A stretch of DNA of 50,194 nt from the NCBI RefSeq assembly GCF_000690905.1, contig NZ_JMCL01000017.1, positions 1-50,194 on the forward strand, written 5' to 3'. The position numbers and the translations under genes were made by a program. Positions within the stretch are counted from its first letter, which is position 1; each line of letters starts with the position of its first letter. Positions 44,374 to 50,194 of this stretch are shown in pieces. The notes beneath the pieces are model-generated. The model saw only the letters and a program-made list of their open reading frames with translations. It had not been told where the DNA came from and did no database searches. The DNA comes from Pseudomonas sp. Ant30-3 (GTDB taxonomy: Bacteria; Pseudomonadota; Gammaproteobacteria; Pseudomonadales; Pseudomonadaceae).

Positions 44374-45851
44374 CTGACCGTTCGCTCACCCGTCTGCCTA
44401 CATCGCTGATCACCGTGCGAGGGTCGCGTTTACTGAGCCTCACGCTGTGCGTGGCGCTGCTCAGTGGCTGCGCCATCGGCCCGGATTACCAGCGTCCACA
44501 GGCCGCCGCACCGGTGCAATACAAGGAAGCGGCTGGCTGGCGTCAGGCCAACCCGAGCGATTCCCTGGCACGTGGGGCCTGGTGGGAGTTGTACGGAGAC
44601 CGCCAGCTCAATGAGCTGATCGAGCAACTCAACCGCTCCAACCAGACGGTTGCGCAGTCGGAAGCACAATATCGCCAGGCGCAAGCGTTGGTCCGCAGCG
44701 CGCGTGGGGCATTTTTCCCGACGGTGGATCTGAGTGTCGGCAAAAACCGTTCAAGCCAGGGCACCGGCAGCAGTAGTTCCAGCCTGACAAGCTCCTCCAG
44801 CGGTATTCGCGACACCTACACGGCCCAGGCCGGCGTGAGTTGGGAAGCCGATGTCTGGGGCAAATTGCGCCGGGGGCTCGAAGCCGACACCGCGAATGCC
44901 GAGGCGAGCTTTGCCGATCTGGCAGCGATGCGCCTGAGTCAGCAGTCGGAACTGGTGCAGAACTACCTTCAGTTACGCGTGATCGATGAACAGCGCCGCC
45001 TGTTGCAGGCCACTGTCGAGGCCTATCAGCGCTCGCTGAAAATGACCGAAAACCAGTATCGCGCAGGTGTTTCCGGCAAAGACGCGGTGGCGCAGGCGAC
45101 AACACAACTGAAAAGCACCGAAGCCGAGATGGTTGACCTGATCTGGCAACGGGCACAGTTCGAGAATGCCATCGCGGTGCTGACTGGCGTACCACCGGCT
45201 GAGTTCAGCATTGCCGAAACCACGGACATTCCTGCACTGCCTGCTGTGCCATTGGAGCTGCCGTCGCAATTGCTCGAGCGGCGGCCGGATATCGCCTCGG
45301 CCGAGCGTTCGGTGATGGCGGCCAACGCGAACATCGGTGTCGCCAAAGCGGCGTATTACCCGGACTTCACGCTGAGTCTGAACGGCGGTTATAGCAGCAG
45401 CACGACCAACAACTGGATCAGTGTGCCTAACCGCTTCTGGTCGGTTGGCCCACAACTGGCGATGACTTTGTTCGACGGTGGTCAGCGCTCGGCGGAAGTC
45501 GATCGCAGCGAGGCGGCCTACGATGAGACTGTTGCTGCCTACCGGCAAACCGTGCTCGACGGGTTCCGAGAAGTGGAAAACTATCTGGTGCAGCTTAAAG
45601 TTCTGGAAGACGAATCGGCCGTTCGCCAGCAGGCGTTGGACGCGGCACGAGAATCGTTGCGCCTGATACAAAACCAATACAAGGCCGGGGTGATTGCCTA
45701 TCTCGATGTCGTCGTCGTGCAGGCGACCGCGCTGAACAACGAGCGCAATATGCTCGATTTGATGCAGAACCGTTTGATCGCCAGCGTCCAATTGATCGCA
45801 GCACTGGGCGGCGGCTGGGTCGGCGCGCTGCAGGCGCCTGAAAAACGCTGA
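44370..45851 (+). CDS. opmB: Efflux transporter outer-membrane lipoprotein channel (OprM/NodT family)
   Basis: 493 residues, a TolC-like outer-membrane factor. The signal peptide ends in a lipobox (LCVALLSGCAIGPDYQRP; Cys34), as in OprM-family lipoproteins. Two OEP repeats with long helical hairpins follow (LNELIEQLNRSNQTVAQSEA; LLERRPDIASAERSVMAANA; GVIAYLDVVVVQATALNNER). It is the last gene of the four-gene efflux operon and supplies the exit duct. The order adaptor-pump-pump-channel matches MuxABC-OpmB of P. aeruginosa. A REP pair follows the stop. Confidence 0.93.
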   Translation: MTDRSLTRLPTSLITVRGSRLLSLTLCVALLSGCAIGPDYQRPQAAAPVQYKEAAGWRQANPSDSLARGAWWELYGDRQLNELIEQLNRSNQTVAQSEAQYRQAQALVRSARGAFFPTVDLSVGKNRSSQGTGSSSSSLTSSSSGIRDTYTAQAGVSWEADVWGKLRRGLEADTANAEASFADLAAMRLSQQSELVQNYLQLRVIDEQRRLLQATVEAYQRSLKMTENQYRAGVSGKDAVAQATTQLKSTEAEMVDLIWQRAQFENAIAVLTGVPPAEFSIAETTDIPALPAVPLELPSQLLERRPDIASAERSVMAANANIGVAKAAYYPDFTLSLNGGYSSSTTNNWISVPNRFWSVGPQLAMTLFDGGQRSAEVDRSEAAYDETVAAYRQTVLDGFREVENYLVQLKVLEDESAVRQQALDAARESLRLIQNQYKAGVIAYLDVVVVQATALNNERNMLDLMQNRLIASVQLIAALGGGWVGALQAPEKR

Positions 45852-45856
45852 TCGTG

Positions 45857-45982
45857 GTAGCAGCTGCCGAGCGCGCGAGGCTGCGTTAGAGCGCGCAGCG
45901 GTCGTAAACCTGTCGCCGCGAACTGACTGTCTGGCGACGGCTACGCCATCGGACGCAGCCTCGCGGGCTCGGCAGCTGCTAC
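45857..45982. repeat. REPIN-like inverted pair, GTAGCAGCTGCCGAG family
   Basis: The left arm GTAGCAGCTGCCGAGCGCGC and the right arm ending GCTCGGCAGCTGCTAC are inverted copies, with GAGGCTGCG / CGCAGCCTC further in. The spacer also carries smaller mirrored blocks (CGCAGCGGTCG, CGACGGCTACG). It directly follows the opmB stop. Confidence 0.85.
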
Positions 45983-46015
45983 GGACTTGGGGCTTTCGTC
46001 GTTGAAGTAAAATTT

Positions 46016-46031
46016 TGAAACAAGCGTTTCA
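46016..46031. promoter_or_regulatory. Candidate PsrA-like operator
   Basis: TGAAACAAGCGTTTCA is a perfect 6-bp inverted repeat with a 4-bp spacer. The core GAAAC-N4-GTTTC fits the PsrA binding consensus (G/C)AAAC-N2-4-GTTT(G/C) known from pseudomonads. It lies 125 bp before the ATG of the c-di-GMP enzyme gene. Single-site evidence only. Confidence 0.4.
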
Positions 46032-46156
46032 TCGGCTTGCTGGCGTTTTGGTTATTTTGTCAGTGCGTTACTCGGGGGAACCTATACACTCGCGCGTTTT
46101 GCATCGCCGCGAATGGAAGCAATCCGGCGTGTTCAGTCTCGAGAAACAGAACCTTC

Positions 46157-48238
46157 ATGCTCACCGGTACTTATTCCACCTCGCTAGTGGTCGTCTCGCT
46201 CTGCGTGGCGATTCTGGCCTCCTATACCGCACTGGATCTGACCGGGCGCATTGCCTCCGCCAAAGGTCGGGCCGTGCATTTCTGGACGGCGGGCGGCGCT
46301 ATTGCCATGGGGATCGGTGTGTGGTCGATGCATTTTATCGGCATGCTCGCCTTCGATTTGCCAATCGACCTGGGTTACGACGTGACGCTCACCGCGTTGT
46401 CACTGATCACGGCGGTCTTGTCCTGCGGCTTCGCCCTGTGGCTGGTCAGTCAACCGCAGTTGCCGGTCTGGCAGTTGGCCTTCGGCGCGCTGGTGATGGG
46501 CGCCGGCATCAGCGCGATGCACTACACCGGTATGGCTGCGATGCGCATGCAGCCGGGCATCGATTACGATCCGACACTGTTCAGCGCTTCGTTGCTGATC
46601 GCCGTCGGCGCGTCGGGGGCGGCGCTGTGGATCGCCTTTCGGCTGCGCCAGCACTCGCCCTATGTTTGCCTGATTCGAGGTGGCGCGGCGGTGATCATGG
46701 GCATCGCCATCGTCGGCATGCACTACACCGGCATGGCCGCTGCGCGTTTTCCGGACGGCAGTTTCTGCGGCGCGGCAGTCGATGGCCTCAACGGCAAAGG
46801 CCTCGACAGCCTGGTGCTTGTCACCACGCTGGCGGTGCTGAGCATCGCGTTGCTCACGTCGATCCTCGACGCGCGACTGGAAGCACGAACGGCCAGCCTG
46901 GCCGCTTCGTTGACTGAAGCCAATCGAGAGCTCAGGCAGCTGGCCTTGCACGACAACCTCACCGGCCTGCCAAACCGGATGCTGCTGGCAGACCGGATTG
47001 ACCAGGCGATGGCGAGGGTGCAGGAACAGGGCGGTTGCTTTGCGTTGATGTTCATTGATCTCGACGGATTCAAACCGGTCAATGACGCGTTTGGCCATCA
47101 CATGGGCGATCAGTTGCTGCGCGAAGTCGGCCTGCGTCTGCGTGAGGATTTACGGAGCCCGGACACACTGGCACGAATCGGTGGCGACGAGTTCGTGCTG
47201 CTGGTGCAGTTGGAGGAGGCGAACGACGCCTTGGCCTTGGCCGCGCGGCAAGTCGGCTTGATCGCACGGTCGTTCCGCGTGGCCGAACATGACCTGCAGA
47301 TCTCCGCAAGTGTGGGTATCGCGCTGTATCCGGGCAACGGTGAAACCGCCGATGAGCTACTGATGAATGCCGACGCGGCGATGTATCACGCCAAAGGTGC
47401 TGGCAAAAACGGCTACAGTTTTTTCGATGCGTCGATGAACAGCAACGCGCGCAAGCAACTGCAACTGCTGCAGGATTTGCGCACGGCATTGGATCAGTGC
47501 CAGTTCAGCCTTTATTACCAACCCAAATTTGACGCGAGCAACGGCCGCCCGGTTGGTGCCGAAGCGCTGCTGCGCTGGGTGCACCCGACGCAAGGCATGT
47601 TGTTACCGGACAAGTTCATCGATCTTGCAGAGAAAACCGGCCTGATAATCCCGATTGGCGAATGGGTGCTCAACGAAGCCTGTCGGCAGATGCGCGAATG
47701 GTACGTCCTTGGCTATACCGACTGGCGTATCGCGGTCAATCTTTCGGCGCTGCAGTTTTGCCATGCCGGGCTCGTGCAAAGTGTCGCCAAGGCCTTGGCC
47801 ACTCACCATTTGCCGGCTAACAGCCTGACTCTGGAAATCACCGAAACCACCGCCATGAGCGACGCCGATGCGAGCATGACCGTGTTGCAGGAGCTGTCAA
47901 ACATGGGGGTTGATCTGTCCATCGACGACTTCGGTACGGGTTATTCGAGCCTGATGTACCTTAAACGCCTGCCGGCCAACGAGCTGAAAATCGACCGGGG
48001 CTTCGTCCGCGATCTGGAACATGACAGCGACGATGCGGCCATCGTGTCCGCCATTGTCGCGCTGGGTCAGGCACTGGGGTTGCGCATCGTTGCCGAAGGT
48101 GTGGAAACCGGTGTTCAGCAGGATTTCCTGACGCAGCTGGGGTGCGATTCGCTGCAAGGCTATTTGCTGGGCCACCCGCTCCCGGCGGATCGGTTTATGG
48201 TCGATATCATTCGTGGAGAGCAGTTGGCTGCCGGTTGA
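46157..48238 (+). CDS. MHYT-GGDEF-EAL c-di-GMP enzyme (MucR/NbdA-like)
   Basis: 693 residues. The N-terminal seven-helix MHYT sensor has three motifs (MHFIGM at 58, MHYTGM at 121, MHYTGM at 188) that may bind a metal and sense a diatomic gas. The GGDEF domain (about 263-425) has an intact GGDEF (342-346) and an I-site RSPD (333-336). The EAL domain (about 435-690) has EALLRW (469-471), DDFGTGYSS, KIDRGF and EGVET, all intact. Both synthesis and breakdown of c-di-GMP are therefore possible. P. aeruginosa MucR has the same layout and size. I start at the ATG at 46157 (MLTGTYSTS); an upstream start would add 40 atypical residues. Confidence 0.92.
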   Translation: MLTGTYSTSLVVVSLCVAILASYTALDLTGRIASAKGRAVHFWTAGGAIAMGIGVWSMHFIGMLAFDLPIDLGYDVTLTALSLITAVLSCGFALWLVSQPQLPVWQLAFGALVMGAGISAMHYTGMAAMRMQPGIDYDPTLFSASLLIAVGASGAALWIAFRLRQHSPYVCLIRGGAAVIMGIAIVGMHYTGMAAARFPDGSFCGAAVDGLNGKGLDSLVLVTTLAVLSIALLTSILDARLEARTASLAASLTEANRELRQLALHDNLTGLPNRMLLADRIDQAMARVQEQGGCFALMFIDLDGFKPVNDAFGHHMGDQLLREVGLRLREDLRSPDTLARIGGDEFVLLVQLEEANDALALAARQVGLIARSFRVAEHDLQISASVGIALYPGNGETADELLMNADAAMYHAKGAGKNGYSFFDASMNSNARKQLQLLQDLRTALDQCQFSLYYQPKFDASNGRPVGAEALLRWVHPTQGMLLPDKFIDLAEKTGLIIPIGEWVLNEACRQMREWYVLGYTDWRIAVNLSALQFCHAGLVQSVAKALATHHLPANSLTLEITETTAMSDADASMTVLQELSNMGVDLSIDDFGTGYSSLMYLKRLPANELKIDRGFVRDLEHDSDDAAIVSAIVALGQALGLRIVAEGVETGVQQDFLTQLGCDSLQGYLLGHPLPADRFMVDIIRGEQLAAG

Positions 48239-48246
48239 AACATTCC

Positions 48247-48400
48247 GTAGCAACTGTTGAGCCTACGAGGCTGCGTCCCGCGGCGCAGCCGTCGTCAAAC
48301 CGGCCAACACCCTTTACCTGAACAACCTCAGCCAATAATCTCGCGACGCCTGCGACGCCTGCGCCGCCGAACGCAGCCTCGCAGGCTCGACAGCTGCTAC
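48247..48400. repeat. REPIN-like inverted pair, GTAGCAGCTG family (diverged left arm)
   Basis: The left arm GTAGCAACTGTTGAGCCTAC is an imperfect match to the inverted right arm ending CAGGCTCGACAGCTGCTAC; the inner blocks GAGGCTGCG and CGCAGCCTC are perfect. It is the same family as the element after opmB. The middle is a 90-bp spacer with the short tandem CGACGCCTG CGACGCCTG. Confidence 0.78.
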
Positions 48401-48475
48401 AGGTCATGCAAAAAACCCCGATGGCGGTTATCCTTTGCTCCGACTGCACAGGTGTGAAGCGGGAGAACAGGCAGC

Positions 48476-49222
48476 ATGGAAAAAGTCATCGTCATCACCG
48501 GCGGCAGCCGCGGCATCGGGGCTGCCACCGCATTGTTGGCCGCGGGGCTGGGCTATCGGATCTGCATCAATTACCAATCCGATGAAGAGGCAGCGCACAA
48601 CGTTCTGGAGCAGGTCCGCGCACTCGGCGCGCAAGCCATCGCCATTCGTGCTGACGTCAGCATCGAGGACGAAGTGATCGCCCTGTTCAATCGCGTGGAT
48701 GCAGAGCTTGGCCGGGTGACCGCACTGGTCAACAACGCCGGCACCGTGGGGCACAAGTCCCGGGTCGATGAAATGTCCGAATTTCGCGTTCTCAAAATTC
48801 TCAAGACCAACGTTCTGGCGCCGATCCACTGTGCCAAGCACGCCATCCTGCGCATGTCGCCCAAGCACGGCGGGCAGGGCGGCAGCATCGTCAATGTGTC
48901 CTCGGTCGCGGCGCGCTTGGGCTCGCCGAATGAATACGTGGATTACGCGGCTTCAAAAGGTGCGCTGGACAGCTTCACCATCGGCTTGTCCAAAGAAGTG
49001 GCCGGTGAAGGGGTTCGCGTTAACGCGGTCAGGCCCGGCTATATCTTTACTGACTTTCATGCATTGAGCGGGGATCCGGAAAGGGTCAGCAAGCTCGAAT
49101 CAGGCATTCCCATGGCTCGCGGCGGTCGGCCGGATGAAGTAGCCGAGGCGATAATCTGGTTATTGTCGGACAAGGCTTCTTATGCGACTGGGACGTTTGT
49201 CGACTTGGGCGGTGGGCGCTGA
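48476..49222 (+). CDS. SDR family oxidoreductase
   Basis: 248 residues, classical short-chain dehydrogenase length. The Rossmann loop is TGGSRGIGAA (8-17), the NNAG motif is at 86-89 (VTALVNNAGTVGH), the catalytic Ser lies in VNVSSVAARL, and the YxxxK pair is in YVDYAASKGALD (Y157, K161). A C-terminal VRPGYIFTDFH and SYATGTFVDLGGG follow. It is probably a cytosolic NAD(P)(H) oxidoreductase of glucose/alcohol-dehydrogenase-like type; the substrate is unknown. GGGAG lies about 13 bp upstream of the ATG. It is separated from the toxin-like gene downstream by only about 90 bp, but no functional link is evident. Confidence 0.9.
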   Translation: MEKVIVITGGSRGIGAATALLAAGLGYRICINYQSDEEAAHNVLEQVRALGAQAIAIRADVSIEDEVIALFNRVDAELGRVTALVNNAGTVGHKSRVDEMSEFRVLKILKTNVLAPIHCAKHAILRMSPKHGGQGGSIVNVSSVAARLGSPNEYVDYAASKGALDSFTIGLSKEVAGEGVRVNAVRPGYIFTDFHALSGDPERVSKLESGIPMARGGRPDEVAEAIIWLLSDKASYATGTFVDLGGGR

Positions 49223-49227
49223 GCGCG

Positions 49228-49253
49228 GTCTACTGTCATTGTTGTCAGTAGAC
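49228..49253. terminator. Hairpin after the SDR gene
   Basis: GTCTACTG (49228-49235) pairs perfectly with CAGTAGAC (49246-49253) around a 10-base loop, 6 bp after the SDR stop. It has no T-run; it could be a weak terminator or an operator for the next gene. Confidence 0.4.
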
Positions 49254-49310
49254 GCTAGTCTGCGGTGCATCTAGATTGGCAGTGGCCTCTCTTCTTTCGA
49301 GCGCCACGAT

Positions 49311-50194
49311 TTGCATCGCCATACGCCTTCAATCACCGTCATCGAACCCCGCGGGTTGGCCGTTCGTGAACTGGCCTATCATCGCCGCGCGACGGGCGGT
49401 TTGCTAGAGACGCGGGTTACGCATCAGGTTCATGACGTGGCTGGGCGGCTTTGCGAGCAGCGCGATCCTCGACTGTTTGTTTCATCCCTCACTGATCCCG
49501 AAGTGCCGGTAAACCTGCGCACCATTTACAGTCTGTCAGGCCAGTCACTGTGCAGCGATAGCGTCGATGCAGGCTGGCAGCTGAGCTTGCCAGGTCCTGA
49601 TGGGCTGGCGGTTAAAATGTGGGATCAGCGAGGGTGGCATCGGCGGATCGAATACGATCTGTTGCTGAGGCCGGTGGCTATTGCTGAGCACATCAGTGGC
49701 GAGCCGGAGTGTTACGCGGAGCGCATCACTTGGGGACGCTATACGCCGATTGACGCCATGCACAATCGCAGCGGCCAGCCGGTGCGCCATGATGATCCGG
49801 CGGGTAGCCGGTTGATTTCCGAGTATGGACTGTCCGGCGCGGTCCTCGAAGAAGTCCGGCATTTTCTTGCTAGCCTTGAAGCACCTGATTGGCCAGACGC
49901 AGAAGCCGAGTGCGATCTGCTACTGGAGCCGGGTGAAGGCGCACGTTGCAACTGGCGTTTCGCGGCAACCGGTGAAGTGCTGAGTCAGATGGATGCCAAG
50001 GGGCATACCCGGCATTTGCGCCATGACTGCATAGGTCAGCTGCGTGAGATTGGTCTGCAACGAGCGCAGTGCAACACCGTCGAAACCCTCGTCGGCGGTA
50101 TTGAATACAGCGCAGCCGGCCAGGTCCTCGAGGAACTGGCTGGTAATGGAATACGCACAGTTTCCAGCTATGACCTGGCCAACGGACATCTCCT
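49311..50194 (+). CDS. TccC-like/RHS-family toxin-complex protein, N-terminal part (runs off right edge)
   Basis: An open frame of 294 codons to the window end. The start HRHTPSITVIEPRGLAVREL, then RATGGLLETRVTHQVHDVAG and EQRDPRLF, closely follows the N-terminus of insecticidal Tc toxin component TccC (PRGL/NRGL-type start, then tRVThh-hDa-G-l--sxDPRL). Later segments fit as well: SVDAGWQLSLPGPDGLAVKM, AERITWGRYTPIDA, SEYGLSGAVLEEVRHFL, SQMDAKGHTRHLRHDCIGQL and EYSAAGQVLEELAGNGI. TccC forms an RHS cocoon holding a variable C-terminal toxin, which is not visible here. No ATG or GTG precedes the conserved region; TTG at 49311 is the best start, and its ribosome-binding site is weak. Confidence 0.85.
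   Translation, partial: MHRHTPSITVIEPRGLAVRELAYHRRATGGLLETRVTHQVHDVAGRLCEQRDPRLFVSSLTDPEVPVNLRTIYSLSGQSLCSDSVDAGWQLSLPGPDGLAVKMWDQRGWHRRIEYDLLLRPVAIAEHISGEPECYAERITWGRYTPIDAMHNRSGQPVRHDDPAGSRLISEYGLSGAVLEEVRHFLASLEAPDWPDAEAECDLLLEPGEGARCNWRFAATGEVLSQMDAKGHTRHLRHDCIGQLREIGLQRAQCNTVETLVGGIEYSAAGQVLEELAGNGIRTVSSYDLANGHL

Larger units (their letters stand above)
45852..46156. other. Intergenic region with REP pair and PsrA-like palindrome
   Basis: About 305 bp between opmB and the MHYT-GGDEF-EAL gene. The left half is a REP pair. The right half holds the palindrome TGAAACAAGCGTTTCA and an AT-richer stretch that probably contains the promoter of the downstream gene. No other feature is supported; an in-frame extension of the downstream gene into this region is unlikely. 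Confidence 0.6.

Noticed and set aside
46015..46917. A 300-codon plus-strand ORF overlapping the start of the MHYT gene
   Set aside because: It is in another frame of the MHYT coding region, with Arg/His-rich out-of-frame composition. The MHYT frame contains three MHYT motifs and intact downstream domains.
1..50194. tRNA, rRNA, CRISPR, prophage or transposase genes
   Set aside because: None seen on reading both strands. The repeats present are REP-type or palindromic and not regularly spaced like a CRISPR array.

Overview
The window looks like a piece of a Pseudomonas chromosome, most likely from the P. fluorescens group. The support is the GC-rich codon use, a large NAD-dependent glutamate dehydrogenase of the GdhB type, MuxABC-OpmB-type efflux genes, a MocR regulator, and several intergenic inverted pairs of short palindromes resembling the REP/REPIN elements of this group. 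I see no tRNA, rRNA, CRISPR array, insertion sequence or prophage. Coding density is high. This is mostly core-type chromosome, with one accessory-looking gene at the right edge.

Layout. 1-5.9 kb: a sugar-acid catabolic cluster made of an IlvD/Edd dehydratase (minus strand, cut by the left edge), a divergent MFS sugar-acid transporter, an AraD1-type FAH-family enzyme and an alpha-ketoglutarate-semialdehyde-type aldehyde dehydrogenase. Together they predict dehydration and oxidation of a pentonate (or related aldonate) to alpha-ketoglutarate. 6.2-8.8 kb: small and hypothetical genes plus a secreted lactonase-like beta-propeller. 8.8-14.3 kb: sbcD-sbcC-GST on the minus strand. 14.5-16.1 kb: an ABC-F protein. 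16.1-22.9 kb: a tightly overlapping six-gene Bat operon on the minus strand (MoxR, DUF58, DUF4381, VWA, VWA-TPR, BatD). 23.2 kb: a small acidic protein. 24.1-29.0 kb: gdhB with a long leader and a strong terminator. 29.3-32.9 kb: cupin, ABM-family monooxygenase, MocR regulator, divergent AhpD-like protein and a GNAT acetyltransferase. 33-36.7 kb: a hypothetical protein, a DUF3313 lipoprotein, DUF1254 and thiol peroxidase. 36.9-45.9 kb: a four-gene tripartite RND efflux operon with two inner-membrane pumps. 46.2-48.2 kb: an MHYT-GGDEF-EAL c-di-GMP enzyme. 48.5-49.2 kb: an SDR. 49.3 kb to the right edge: the N-terminal part of a TccC/RHS-type toxin-complex protein with no ATG start.

Most of what deserves a second look is regulatory or small: a GntR-type direct repeat between the divergent pentonate genes, an ArgR-like site and mini-terminator in the gdhB leader, a PsrA-like palindrome upstream of the MHYT-GGDEF-EAL gene, a hairpin leader in front of two overlapping tiny membrane-protein genes, a BatB whose metal-site motif is degenerate, and the TccC-like gene. 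I found no clearly new multi-gene system. The best candidates for undescribed function are the tiny gene pair at 8.3-8.8 kb and the TccC-like gene with its unseen C-terminal domain.
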